Shown here: positions 1 to 13,950 of the stretch, one piece after another
Layout: each line of letters opens with the position of its first letter
How positions within the stretch are numbered: position 1 is the stretch's first letter
NCBI GenBank assembly: GCA_013400115.1
Contig: VXBP01001832.1
Location: 310,001 to 374,000 of the forward strand
Direction of reading: 5' to 3'
Length of the DNA: 64,000 nucleotides
Source of the DNA: Rhinopomastus cyanomelas
Lineage: Eukaryota > Chordata > Aves > Bucerotiformes > Rhinopomastidae
Program-made: the position numbers and the translations under genes
Notes under the pieces: model-generated
The model's database searches: none
What the model saw: only the letters and a program-made list of their open reading frames with translations
What the model was told of the DNA's origin: nothing

Positions 1-2949
1 ATTAAAAATCAGATGCAGAGCAGCCACTCCAGCAACCATAAATTCAGCTATATTTTAGTTTCCGAGGCCTCTATATCAGATCTTATCTCCTGCAGGAGGC
101 AGGTTTTCTCTCCCTCAACTCCCGAACACTTATCTGTTGTTTTGAAAATGAAAAGCCTGAGAGCAGAACAGGACGTCCTTTGAAGAGCGTGTCTGATACT
201 AGAAAATCGCTGAAGATTCAGACCACAGGTTCTCAGTTCAGAGTCTGCACCGTTACTGGGTAGCTGGTACAAAACAGGGTAAGCACTTGAAATTTGGTCA
301 AATGCCATCCTAAGAGATTATGTAGTGGGTCAAAATACAGGCAAAGCACAATGATTGCATATTGGGCACAGTCCGGTTTTGGGAGCACGGAGCAGTTTTC
401 TCGAGCCAGAATGGAGAATCAAAAGTAGCACGTACTTCCTTGAGTACTTGGTTTGTAATTGACTCCTAGTACTTGTGAGCTCTGTGCAAATATTATGGCA
501 ATGGCACTTCATCGATCACATCAAAGCCTTTCAGTTATTATTGATTGTACTCTGTAGCTGCTTCTCGTGCAAAGTAACTGACTTCCTATCCTGACGCTCC
601 AAAGGCCAAACCTACCGGTTTGCAAGTGCTGGCTGTTCCTGTTTTTTTATCTGGAACACTATCACGTTCAGCAGTCATTGTACCCCTGAAGGCATACGGA
701 TGGATCTCAAAGTTCTCTGGAAAACCAAAGCTATTGGGGGCTTCCTGAGGTACTTGTTATCACACTGAAGCATCTGGCTCGTGGCCAGTTGTTTCATGCT
801 ACTAACTTCTACATTTGTTTCTGAAGAAATCAGCGCAGCTTCCTTCAGTGCTGTGCTCTGCAGTGGGGTTTTTTTGATTGCAGCATCTTGTTGTTCATCT
901 TGAAATCAAAGTCATTTATGGAAGCTGCAGAATTTCAATGTTTGTCAGACTCAAAAGCATTTGATTAACCACCACCAGACAAGATCAATAAGACAGACTG
1001 TCTGTTCTTGATTTAGCAGGACCAGATCCTTAGATGAGCTCAGCAACCAGCATGTGTCCTCAACGCACGCACTTCTCTGGACAGCCTGGGTATTTATTAC
1101 AGTGCTTACGTGACAATCACTTCCATGAAGACCATGGCCTTAGAGAAACCTGACAGTGAGCCACACTATGCATTCCTGCATTTCCATCTGCAGAAGGGGA
1201 TTTATTCGTAACTTCAACTTGCAATTTAAAAGCATTTTTTGATTCTGGTTATACCTGCATCTGTTTTACTGCTCACCCAGTCTACACAACTGTTGGGCTG
1301 TGCTTTAGAGCCACTGCCTAGTACAAAAAGATATGCAGGAACAAAACAAAGAGACGGTATCTTCTTAGGTTACTTTTGTTTAAGCCCAACACAGAGAACA
1401 GAATAGATTAAAGTAGTGGGAAAATAAGAGATTGAGTCTTGTGATGTGGGATAGGGTGCTCCTTCCAGCCAACCGCATTTCATTTTTCTGCACTGGTGCT
1501 TCCAAGTGGTTTTCTGGGATAGCCCTGAGCAGAACTCATTGTAATAACTGGAGGAAATAAATTAATGGAGAATTACCGCAAGGTTCATCTAAGAGAGGTT
1601 TTGATAAACAACACTTCCAGGCTGAGATATTCAGTGCAGCCTGAGGAATGTGGACTTTCCCAATCCCATCAAACTCAATGGGTACCTGCACCTCTGAGTC
1701 AAGTTGGGAAGAGGCTGCAACAAACACCAAAAGGAATTCTGGATTTCACGTGCAATCAGAGAGCAGGAAGTACCCTTGAACAGAAACATTCTGACCAAAA
1801 CCAAGGCAAAACAAAAAGCATTTGACCCATCCAGCTGGTATCACTGCCAGACTTCATCTCTGCAAGCAAACTCTCAGGTGATTTGCAACTTCTGCATTCC
1901 CAGATTTAGTCAAGAAAATTGCACAATCCTCAGACAGAGAAGAGGAGGAGTGGGCTCACAGCTGAAATGCTGCCATAGGCACAGAGAGATGTCCCACATG
2001 AGCGTAAACTGGAATGGAAGCCTGTAAAAATCTGGTCAAATGAAATGTTGTTGTGCAGCTTCTGTCTCGATTCTCCCCAGGCATAGTCCCTCTTGGCAAA
2101 GGGAGAACTCACCCTGAAGCTTCAGTTAAATCCTTTCCAGACCAAGATTTAGGCAAACTTCAGTTGGTGCATGCCCTGTAGACTGGCTGGCTGTATGGAC
2201 TAAGTGTTTTCCACTTGAAATGGTTTTGAAACCACCACCAACACCTGTGCATCAGGTACTCCTGTATCTTTAAACAGCAGCACACACACACCTGGCACTC
2301 TGAACCTCATTTGTACCTAAGGGATGCTGGTGAAGTCATCACCACTGCACAGGATAAACAAAGGTTGAAGCTGGCCAGTTTAAATAGAGAGCTTTAAACT
2401 TATTTTTTTTAAACCTGTATATTCTTCCCATCGCTAAATCTTACAGAGAGGCTACTAAGGCAGAGAGATGCTGAGCTAATCCTCTTTGACTCCTTGCCAT
2501 CCTGGCAGGTACAGCAAAGCCTAAGGTAAAGTGGAGCATCAAAAGAAAAATTAATGTCTTCTAACAGCAATTAGAGGAAATTATTTAGATATAAATCTTG
2601 TTTTATATCTTCTCATACTTGTTTTTCAATCTTTCCCCTTTGATTTTTTTTTTTCCTTTCAGGCTTTTCAGAAAGAAACATTTAAAATCCCTCCTGTAAA
2701 CCAGTGGCATAATTAGCTGCATGTTACACCTGGTACTTTACTCTTCTACAGAGTAATTCCTTTGAGCTTTCTTTTTACTAAGCCCCGAGGTCTCCCAAAA
2801 CTGAATCTACTTGTTCTCTCATCTCCCGGCTGACAGGAGTTTGAGAGGAACCAAAACCTGGTCAGGGTCTGTGGATGCCCTCGCATCTCCTTCCAGGCCC
2901 TCCCAAGCCACTACAGTGGCTTGACCAGAAGCGCCAGGTGCACCCAGGG
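1..2949. other. Intergenic DNA, no feature recognised
   Basis: The open frames are short (up to 107 codons), overlap on both strands and have no recognisable motif. No repeat family, RNA gene or promoter could be supported. Confidence 0.6.
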
Positions 2950-3041
2950 CCTCCCATGGCAGGGAACATGCGTCCTGAGGCAGGCAATGCACCTCCCAGT
3001 GCAGGGAACACACATCCCAGGGCAGGGAACACACCTCCCAG
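2950..3041. repeat. 21-bp minisatellite, about 4.4 units
   Basis: Four units at 2950-2970, 2971-2991, 2992-3012 and 3013-3033, plus an 8-base partial unit, follow the pattern CCTCCCAG-GCAGGGAACAC with substitutions. Because 21 is a multiple of three, the array stays open in several frames. It gives a seven-residue repeat (CSLPWEV-like) in a 167-codon minus-strand frame at 2819-3322. I do not recognise that frame as a protein, and openness caused by the array is the simpler explanation. Confidence 0.8.
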
Positions 3042-6000
3042 CCATCCGCATTGGCCCACACCATGAAGTGATGCATGTAACCTACTTGTATTCTGATAAC
3101 ATCGAACAAAGTCTCTCTGATCCAGCACCTGGCAGGCTGCCATCCTATCTGGGGTCCAATCTGACAAGCTCGCCGACTGATCACATTATTATCTGCTCGT
3201 GTAGGTGTATCATCTAACATGAGCCAAATTCCTTCATTTGCTTCTTCTCTCTTCCAGAGAGGATATGAGGCTCCTGCGGGCTCCTTCCTGCCACGGCACA
3301 TGACCAATGGCTTCTGTGGCATCTTCTACAGTCTGTAGGGATCAGCTCACACTCACCCAAGGGAGGCGATGCTTTTTGCTTCCCAAATATAGAAGAGTTA
3401 CTTTGCTCAGAGTGTTATCATGGAAAACTTGCAAAACCAAGAAGGACAAACAGCTCTCTTCAGCAGCACAGTTCCTGTGTTTCTGGAGAAATCTTTCCAC
3501 CTCCTTGTGACTACTTATGGAGTGACTTGTTGGTAAAAATCCCAGTCATTGCACCTCTGCAAACCTGATGTCCACATGTACCCCATCCCTCGACCTAGGC
3601 AAGACAGCAGACCTTCCACTGGACATACATCTCTGTGACAGCTCACAAACGACAAGATTCACTTTTATGCTTCCCTTACATGGCACGAGGCTTCATAAAG
3701 CCTTTGCAGACTATCTGGGGACAAGATTTCCCTCTGAGCAGGAACATCCAATTCCTACTGTTTTTGAGGAGGCTGAACTGGCTGTTTATCTGGAGCTGAA
3801 CAACTACACCGAAACTGACCAAGACTAGACGATGCCCAAGTCAGACAAGAGACCCACACAGACCATAGAACCTATAAGGGAACCCTCTGTCTTAAGCAGC
3901 TTTGCTCTTATTCCCATCTGAAGGAGCAGAGTAGAGGATCTTGGAGTGGGGTCCAAGATGCAGATGGCCCTGTCTCAGGGAATAAAGGGTGTCAATCAAC
4001 CAGACTGCAAAACCCTGCAGAGGTCACTCCTCATTAAGTGGGTGGTGCAGCCATCCAGTTTGTGACATATCCCACCCCCCATCTAATCAGTCCCAAAGGA
4101 ATGAAGATGACACAGGTGGATATTTTTCCTAACAAGCCTTTTCTTCCTTTTGTAATCTTCAGACCCAGAGTTCAGGGGTAGTTCTGACAGGGGCAGGAGA
4201 TGCTAAAGTCATTCTAGCACCAGCAATTCAGGTCAGCATTTCATCTGGCCACCTCGTGGCATTTCCCAGAGTCCTATTTCAAAGTAGTCTATCCAAGGTA
4301 ATTTATTTGGTTTGTGTGCTTTATTTTATCCACATAAATAATGAAGCAAAGTCCACAGGGAACAGGCACTCCATACTTATCATAATATGTAACTTAGCTC
4401 CCCAGAGACTGAGTATGTACAGAACAGCTAATAAATGGTTCAAAAAAACCTGGGTCATTAAATCTTGCTTTATATCTCCTTGTTTCCATCAAAGTATGCA
4501 GGAGTGGAAATTCTCTTTCTAAGACAGGCTCCTAATTTTCAGCCAACTGGGAATAGAGCCAGCTGAAAAGAGAGAACCCCACATACAGCACTGACAGCTG
4601 TGCACAAAATTCATGAGCACAAGAGACAGACTGCTGCAGAGACAGGTGTCCGAGATCTAAGTTTAGCTCGAAAGATTAAAACAGCATCTACAAAGAATGC
4701 ATTTATTCTAATCCTCTCTGTGCTGGAAACTGCACATGCATCGCTGATGTACGCATCCTGGAAACATTCGAGATATGTCCGTCTTCTGTAGGATTTCATC
4801 CCATTGTGTTCAGGGATAAAATAGGTTAGTGTTAAGCCCACAGAAATGCACAAACCCGGCAGAGAGAGATGTTCCTGCTGTCTAAGGAAGGGTTGCAAGC
4901 GGTCAGGATCTATGGTTACAGGCTTGCGTGTCAGCGATGGCTGCCCACCCTGGCAGCAAGCAACCCCACCCCAGATGTTCTCAACACAGTGAGGATGCCT
5001 TATGTAAATAAGAGCTGGGAGGCAGATCAGGTGTGGTTCTTGCAAGACAAATGTGCTTGGGAATTATGTATGAATCCATGTTTAGCTATCCTGGTATAAA
5101 TCCAGAGCAATTCTTTTGATCTTACAGCAACACTGCTCTGAATACACATTACGTGGAAGAACATAACCACTGTCCTCAGGAGAGCGCAAGGTCCCAGAGG
5201 ACTCAGCCTTTGCACCTTCCCAGTGTAGGTTTGAGGGAGGCTCTCTTGCCCTTACTTGGTGTAACTGAGTGAAGAATTTACCTCCTCGTAACAGCAGATT
5301 TTGATGCCCTAAGCTTGTGTTTTCTAAATTAGAGGCAGTCTGGGAAGGCAGGAGACCCAGTTTTTAGCTCCTCCAGGAACAAAGGATGAGTAACTCACTT
5401 ATTTGGTATCATGTGTGTAGCGCAGTTGCACATATAGCTCTCTATCGATACAGAAAGAAATGATGATATTCTAATGCAAAGAGAATCTGATCATCTGGAG
5501 GACAAGTCAATGAAAAGACAGGCCAAATGATCTCCTTCACTCAATAAAACACGGGCAGGTACTCGTCTTTGCAAAGCAACAGAGCAAAATTCTTCGGTTG
5601 ATAAAGAAAAGATTTATAGATTCTTTCCCCTCTGTGATACAGAGCATATGGAACCATAACTCTGGCATTTTTAGAACACTTATCACTGCCAAAGAAGCAA
5701 GAATAACAGAGAGCAGGGCATTTTAAAAGGGCAAAGTCACTGTTTAAACACAGACTGCCTCTATATAACCAATTTCTACCAATTCATGAAAATTTTGTTG
5801 AGGACATGGGATTTCATGGTCATAAAAATTTGCAAATACTTGTTTAATTCAGCACTTTCACAGGGAGACAACATATCATTTCCCAGATCTCACAGCAAAG
5901 CTGCTCCTAAGGCTATCACACAGATTACTTCTCTGGCGCCAACTTGTGCAGAATTGTAATACCTGGCTGGAACTGCCATGAGATCCTTGCAAGCAGAAGT

Positions 6001-9000
6001 AATCTCCACCCTTGCATCATCAGCTCTACCAAGCAGAAGGCCACGTGGTGGATGCTCCAGACAACGTGGGGCAGAACACAGAAGTAGGGAGGATATTTCT
6101 AATCTATGTGTTTAGTATATCTGTAATGGACACCCAAAAACTGAAGCTGTAGAGTAAATTTTCTGTAGCCTCTGTGGGAAATTTTTTGGACAGGATGAAG
6201 AGGAAGAGGGTGTGAGTGCGGCCAGTAGATAAACCTACCTTGGGATGGTCACACACACACACAAGAGCTGAGCTTATAATTTTGAACATCCCGACTGCAT
6301 GCAGAAAAACCTCTTCCCACTGGGGAAGCACTTTCCAATGCCCACTTTACCCATCACGTGGGATCTGGTCCTATTGTCCCACCACTCCAGCGTCACATAC
6401 ACCCAGGGCAGAACAATGAGCATTGCCCCTCACCCTGCCTGTGGTGTTGGGCAGCACTGGCTGTCCCTTCTGTGCAGAGTGACATGAGGTGCACAGATGA
6501 AGTACCTCACCTCAGGATGACCATGACAGACTTCCAGCACATGGTGCTTTCACAACAGGATCAGCTTTCCATGACGAGGAACAGTTTGAAGAGGAAGCAG
6601 AGGGGAACTCCAAGGGCTCTATGTCAAAGCCTCCTCTTAGGGCTTTTCCACAAACAGATGACTCCTAGTTAGCAACTCATCACAAAATGAAAAACATCTT
6701 CCCCTTCCTTCTCCATAAGGACTGGCCCATCTGGTAACTGTTTAGTTTTGTTAACAGGCTCCTGGGGTCCTTTGGGTGTTTTGCAGATTCTTGTCCTTGC
6801 ACAAGAGCAGACTCAAAGGAAAAAGACTAACAATGATTAACACTGAAATTCATGCGTGTGGCTCAGGTTTCTGACCACCTGGCTTGCCACCAGGACTGCA
6901 GGCATTCACAGCCTCACCCCGAGTTCAGAACATGATAAACCCAGAAACGGTACTGTGCTTCACAGCAATGAGACCCTCCAAGAAGCAGTGTCCCCAGAAG
7001 TACAAGATTAAGACTGAAGGGGAAAGAACACTAACATTAATTTGAAAGGGAGAAAACCAGCCTGGTTAGTGAATCCAACAATTTTCTCCTACAGTTAAAC
7101 CCCAAGGATTGCTCCATATCAAGAGCAAATGGTTGTTTCCTCCTTGCAGAGATAGGGACACAATTACGAACCTGCTCCACCCATCCCATGTCAACACCAG
7201 AAACACAGACCCAATCCAGTCACCGTCTGCATTCCATCTTTTCTCCTCCTACTCAGTAGCACATTACAAGGCCACTAAATTGAAAGGAATGCTCTTTAAT
7301 TCTTCAGCTTTCAACCCTTCTCTCCCCAAGCACTGCTTCATTATGGATTACAAACCAGTTTGACAATATAAACAGTCCTGGTGTATGTGTGGGTTTTGGA
7401 GCAATATTTAACAATTAAATTAGATGTATGTGTAAAATATACATGCTATAGAAAGGCAAGAGCAAACACCATTATATTACAGTATCCAAACCTGGCAGAG
7501 TTGTGCAGTTTTGCTGGTTATAAGTGAACGAATAGCTCCAGCATGTTAGGTAGCATTGTTCATGACTTTCCCGTATTCCTTCCATATTCATTTCTATTCC
7601 ATTGTATGTTACCCACTTCACTTTAATCTGTGCCACTTAGGAGGCCTTAGTGCAAGAAGACTGCAGCTGTGAGGTGGCAAAGCCTCTGTAGTGTGGCCAC
7701 AGACGTGTGGGCCAGGACTGCATTGTGCTAAGGAGCCAGCCATGAGTGTATGCTCCAAGCACGAGACCATCATCGCTTTAGACAAAGCACAGTGTAGTGT
7801 TAGCTCTGTGTCCTCATTGTTCGTCTGTGTTCCTCGCAAGTGGAAGCTGCTCTCTGGCGAGAGGCCAGCACTCTTCAAACCAGTCTGCAAATGGCCTAAT
7901 CAGAGCCGTGATCTCTTCTGTGCCCTCCATTTGTTGAGTCATGTCAATTAGTTTGGTTTCCTCTCCCATTAGAAATACGTGCAAATGCTATTTTCTAAAT
8001 ATATGAACTCTCTTCAGGCTATTTTGTTGTGTAAACAGAAAGACAAGTGACTAGGCGTTGCAGTCAAGAGAGTGGTGTTTGCTGTGGCCTGAATTCTTTA
8101 CAACTTCACCAGGGTTGTTCCACTAGTTCTATACATTTTTCACAATGCCATTTTGAGAACTAGGCTCTTTTTTCAGAAAAGGATACACCATGCTGGGGAA
8201 AGGACATGCTTCAGTTATAGAGAAAATGTTGCAGCTTTTCCAAACCAGATACCCCGAATGCCAACAGGATTAATCTCAAGATTGCCAAAGCCACGATTTA
8301 CCAGTGGTCCCACCACAATCCTGGGCCCTTAGCTCAATTAGAGGTCAGAAAACTTCCCACCACTGCCAATCCTCCAACCCTGTGCTCTTCTGGATCACAT
8401 CTGGACCCAGCACAGGCTTAAGGCACAGAAGCCAACCCACAACAATCCCATCATTCCCACTTCTCACCACTTCTCCCTAGCTCTGCTTTTCTCTGCTGCC
8501 CATGGGGATAGACAAACTGGCCTCAAAACAAGTCCTAGGAGGACCCAGCTTGCAAATTAGGAGGGCAATGTGACTGACTTTTCTGCAGGGCTGCCAGAAA
8601 CAACAGAGACTTGTTAAGGTAAATTCCAGGTCAACATCGAGTACTGCTGTAGACATATCCTTTCTCTTGAATTTTGTACCAGTCAGCCTCTCCCTATCAC
8701 TTCTGCAAAGCACAATCATCTTCTTGGTTGCTGTTGTCTGTACCAGGACGGACTCAATTTGGATAGGGCTCTGTACACTGTTTGTGAAGCAAACCATAAA
8801 ATAGGATTATTCATAGGCTGCTGCTTCACAGAATGTTTCCATGCCACCACGGATAGCTTGTACAAAGGTAAAGGTTTTAAGTTTTCTTCTCCCTTTACAG
8901 TAAAAACTCAAGGCCAATATTTGTTCCTTTTTTGGTTACAAGATCACAACCAAGCTGCCAATAATCTGGCCAAGAGGGTTATGCAAGAGTCAGGTTTACA

Positions 9001-10609
9001 CTAAAGTAGTACAGATTTTATAGCACCACAAACATTTTAACTACCATGATGCTTAAAACTCAAGAGCATTGGGAGAACAAGGAGAGTTATTCAAGCTCCA
9101 CACCATTTTGGCTGCATGTTTTCCAGGTGTATGATTTCACCACATGGAAAAACACGGCCATTGCCAAAGTGAACTCATAAAAACCTTTGATGAGTAAAGT
9201 TTGGATAAGCACAAATCATTTGAACCGACAGTTGGTCCAATTCTCAAAGGGGCTTGGCAGACATAATATAATTCGTGGTTTCACACACAGACCATTTTCC
9301 CCCCTAGCTCCCTCCTTTCCAATCTTCACAAATTGGGAAGGTGTTGTTCTAGAAGGTGCACTGGGCTGGGTTTGCTGTGTTTTGCTTTTCTGCCGAAGGC
9401 TTAGGCACCACACTATTGCAACTCAAAGCCATTCAGGGCCATGAGTAAGCCAGCAAACAGGTTTTCCAGAACTGTGCTTAGATAGCTGCATGAGCTGCCT
9501 AATAGGAAAAAGAAAGAAAAATTAAAAAAATTAAACTCTGGGTCTCTCACCACCTATTTGCTAGCAGGCAGGTAATATAAGGCAAAGCCTTTAACAGCCT
9601 CTTCCTCTGACACTTTTGGACATGTTATTTCAAGATGCGTGTCGTCATTCAAGGCTGTGCCATAAGATAACACAGTATTTGCATCTCCAGGCTGGGCGCA
9701 GTATTGCTGCAGCTTTCAGACATTATTGACATAATATCTTCTTTGATCAACCATCTATCAGCACGTTTGTCAGATTCGTAACTGAGGTGATGCCAGGACC
9801 AAGCCATCCTACATGGCCCAAGAGGCAAGTAGAAATAATGTTACAGAGTACAAACACAGTGAAGAAGACTCCTGTTCTAAATGGCTTTTGCTGAGCCCTG
9901 CAATGGGAAGAGTCTTCATCTACAGTTCCTGGGGTCTCTGCTCTGCCCAAACTGCAGTTCGGACTGACAGCAGAGGAATTCCTGATTTACCTCTGTGTAA
10001 AAGAGCAAAACGTGCTTGCTCCTCCAACACTGGGGCAAAATTCTCATCATTTTGAATGGAAAATTTGCACTTTACCAGTCATCAGTAAGTTTTGGATACT
10101 TGGATGTCTATGAACTGTAAGAATTCAGCACTTAGCATAATTCGAGTGAGGAACAGGCAGAGATTAGACATTTTATTTCTACAGCATGAATCACAGATTT
10201 TAGTAAACTTTCCTCACCTCATTCTCAACAGGTTGCTACATCATCTTAAACCTGTGTGGATGGGCTTAGAGCAAATCACTAGAGCTCTTCCCCCATTTTT
10301 TGTTGTGTTAACTTTTCACAGTTCAGAACGCTGAACGGCCCCTTGGTGCTTCCCTGCATACTCACCAAATCTAAAATACCAAAACTGCCTAAGAAGAAAC
10401 TCAGAGTGGCCACATGAGCTGCCTCTCTCTTTGCTCAAACATATAAGCAGGAATCAGCTGCAGCAAGGCAGCACACAGGCTTTCCAAATTCAGTCTCCAT
10501 GCAAGCTTTGCCCTATTTCCTTAGCAGCTTTTCCAATGAATGCTCCTGGAAATTCACGCCTGCATATTCACTGGATGGAAAAACCTGGGCAAGCATGTGC
10601 AAAGTGAGA
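3042..10609. other. Intergenic DNA, no feature recognised
   Basis: Only short overlapping open frames are present, including an 86-codon plus-strand frame at 3568-3828 and a 144-codon minus-strand frame at 4611-5045, neither with recognisable domains. No CR1 copy of useful length is visible. Confidence 0.55.
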
Positions 10610-11544
10610 TGTCTATTTTGGGTCCAGTGATGTTTAACATCTTTGTCAGCAACGTGGACAGTGGCAGCAAGTGTCCCCTCAGCAGGTTTGCTGACGACAC
10701 CAAGCTCTGTGTGTGGTTGACAAACTGGAGGGAAGGAAGACCATCCAGAGGGATCTTGAAAGGCTTGAGAACTGGGACTGTGCAAACTGCATGAGTTCAA
10801 GAAGTCCAAGAACATGGTCCTACATTTGCATTGAGGTAACCCCAAGTGAAACACATGCTGTGATGCGCATGGATGGAGAGCAGTCCTGGGCAGAAGAACT
10901 TGGGGGTGTTGGCAGATGAGAAGCTCAACATGAACTGGGAATGAGCAAGTGCAGTACAGAAAGACAGCCGTGCCCTGGGCTGAATCAAATAGGAAGCATC
11001 ATCAGCAGGTCAAGGGATGTGATATTCCCTCTCTAGTCTGCTCTCATGACACCTCACCTGCAGTATTGCAACCAGCTCAGTAGTTCCCACTACAAGAAGG
11101 ACATGGAACTGCTGGAGTGAGTCCAGAGGAGGCTACGAGGATGACCACAGGGCTGGAGCACCTCTGCTATAGGGACAGGCCAAGGGAATTTGGGGCTGTT
11201 CATCCTGGAGAAGAGAAGGCTCTGGGGCAACTTATAGCAGCTTCCAATACCTGAGGAGGCTACAAGAAAGCTGAAGAGGGACTTAGTGATAGGAAAAGGG
11301 AGATGGTTTCAAACCAAAAGATGAGAGATTTAGATGAGATCTTAGGAAGAAATTCCTCCTCATGAGGGTGCTGAGGCATTGGAACAATTTGCTCAGAGAT
11401 GTGTCAGCTCCATCAATGAAGGTGTTCAAGGCTAAGTTGGATGGGGCCCTGGGCAACCTGGTCTCATAAGAGGTGTCCCTGCCCATGGCAGGGGTTTGGA
11501 ACTAAGTGATCTTTGAGGTCTTTTCCAACCTAAGCCATTCTATC
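10610..11544 (+). mobile_element. CR1 LINE, 5'-truncated
   Basis: The fragment starts within the reverse-transcriptase domain. RFADDTKL, which carries the catalytic FADD motif, is encoded near 10685-10708. It then runs through the C-terminal part of ORF2 to the 3' end, where AGGTCTTTTCCAACC is followed by ATTCTAT. Frames are broken by shifts and stops, so the copy is dead. The orientation is clear from the order of the RT segment and the 3' tail. Confidence 0.9.
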
Positions 11545-11947
11545 AAAAGCAAACTGAATCAACTTTTGGTTTGCTTTCTTCAAAAATGCTTTCATATCTG
11601 CACACTCTGTAACAATCCTCTCCTTCACTCTCGTAAATAAGTTCCAGTTTCTCCCATGGGAACTCTGTGGACATGACAGAAGTTGCCCACATACAAGGCA
11701 AGAACAAAACACTTAAAAGGACACACAACAATCTCAAAACATCACTATCTTCTCACAGTTGTTTACAACGAGCTCTAGTTCTCCAAAGAAACCGCATAGA
11801 GGATGGTGTTACGCTTGCCCTTGTCTTCTGAAATGCCCCGTGGTTTGGGCAGTTTGGGGCATCGAGCATGTCTGGTTAACCAGCACATTACCCACTGTGC
11901 CACAGCTGGCAAGGCTGCAGACGAGGTGGTCTCTTCTCACAAGGAAT
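11545..11947. other. Spacer between two CR1 fragments
   Basis: About 400 bases with no recognised feature lie between two plus-strand CR1 pieces. The downstream piece repeats part of the upstream one, so they are separate insertions, not one interrupted element. Confidence 0.5.
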
Positions 11948-12214
11948 AACTGACAGGACAAGAGGAAATGGCCTCAAGCTGCACCAGGGGAACATTAGGT
12001 TGGACATTAGGAAAAACTCCTTCCTGGAAAGGGCGATTAGGTCTTGGAAGAGGCTACCCAGGCAGGGCGTTGAATCGCCATCACTGGCTGAATTTCAAAG
12101 CTGTGCAAATCTTTAGGGGTAGGGTTTAGCAGTGGCCTTGGGAGAGCTGGATTAACGACTCTACTTGATTATCTTAGAGGTCTTTTCCAACCTAGACCAT
12201 TCTCTGATGATTCC
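11948..12214 (+). mobile_element. CR1 LINE 3' fragment
   Basis: The sequence runs from the end of ORF2 (GGACAAGAGGAAATGGCCTC, then the TTGGACATTAGG region) to the 3' tail AGAGGTCTTTTCCAACC and CATTCTCTGATGATT. Several substitutions and stops show an inactive copy. Confidence 0.9.
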
Positions 12215-13950
12215 TTCATCCAGTTGCACTTAATACCAACATACTCCTCTCCACCCTGACTGTGATCAAGCACCTAAGTCACAACTGACCTCATCGTTCA
12301 GCTTCTTGGTGCGTTTCTAAGTGATCAAGCTCGCACAAGCCTAACAATTCCCTTCAGTTTTACAAGCATATTCTTGTTTGCTGTCAAACGCATGAGCTTG
12401 TTTTCTGCAGGCTATTGCGAGAGAGCAACCATTAATTACTGCAACTCACAAAATGCTGCTGTGTTTAGAACAGTATTTCAAAACGTTGTCGGTGATTATA
12501 CCATCACTCTCCCAAACTAGGTAGTCACTGGTAAACAGCTTAGCTACTCTGAGTTTGCAGAAGGTTGGTGTGTTTTGGTTTCCTACAGAACAATGTTTCT
12601 TCTGCCCATCCCTTTTGCTTCTGTGTGAACAGATATTTGCCTTTTTTAAAAAATTCTGTGCCTTTAGGGGGGGGGTTAATAAGGGTATTTCCAAACACAA
12701 GGAAGTCTTTTTAAAAGTTAATAGAAACACGCATTTATTACTAAAGCTTTATGACAAAATTTGCTTCAGCAGAGACAAGCTCAAAAATGTGGATTTCCAT
12801 CAAGAGCCCCTTGGAAAAGCGCTGCCCTTCATGTACTCAGGATGGCACCAGAGCTGATTGATCGGCAGCTTCATTTGCATTTGATCGCCCCACAACTGCA
12901 GATCTCAGAAAATTCTAAAATACATCATTAAAAACTACTTCACATGGTGCACACTTTTGATAAGTCAGCTTTCACTTAGTTATGTAAAACTGAGTTCTGA
13001 ACTCCTTCCAAAAACATTCTGCTTCTCACAGGAGAGACCTCAGCTCTCTAACAACAGAAAATAGCATTTCAGGAAACAAAAATGGAAGTTTGAGTTCTTT
13101 CATTTCCTTTGTGACATTAAATTAGTATATAATATATGTAATGTAAATTTGAGATGTACTTCTATAGTTACATTTAAATACATTATTACTAGATTAATGG
13201 TCATTAATGTATCTGTTATACTATATTTATATTCAAGTAGTATATATAATTTTAAAATATATATTGGAGAAAAATTCTAGAGTCCCACAGTAAGTTATCC
13301 TTTCCAAAGGGTCTTGTGTTTCCACTCATGCCATCTACTTCTTTGGACACCAGTGAGGACTGCCAACAGGACTTTTCCCAACATGGTAAATAATTATGAG
13401 CTCAATCCTTGAGTGACACCAGATTTGGAAACTATGGAAAATGACATTTCTCTCACTGGCTTTTAATCAAGCACCAGCAAGGAACCATTTAAACAGCTGA
13501 GACCAGATCCCCCTTTCAGAAACTTAATTGCACTGGCAGTTAGTGCTTCAGATTTGCCTATTGTCCTTCTGGAGAAAATATTGTTATTTTTGACAGCAAC
13601 TGAAGAAAACTTCACCTTCTCATCACAGGCAATAAAAGAGCCTTTATTTTAGCAAAGCTGAGGTTCAAAATTCTCTGGTTTGAATTTGAAGACTGGTCAC
13701 CATGCAACTGTGACATCATGGTCTGGAAATGGTGCTACCGTTAGGTCTGGTCTCCTGTGTTCTCTGCTGCTCCAACACCTTTGGAAATGTACAGCGCTTG
13801 ATTTATGCAGATCCCGAGCTCAGATGACTTAGAGAGGTTCACCACTGTTAAGAACACTCCAGAGATGTACCACCATCACTGAAGTCATGCTAACAGCTTA
13901 CACACAGCAACAGGCTCATCACACCGGCTAATGGCATTCAACACAGGGGC
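12215..13950. other. Intergenic DNA with an AT-rich patch
   Basis: The stretch at about 13110-13265 is very AT-rich, with repeated TATATA and TTAAAT runs, and a run of nine Gs lies near 12667. No gene is recognised. Confidence 0.6.
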
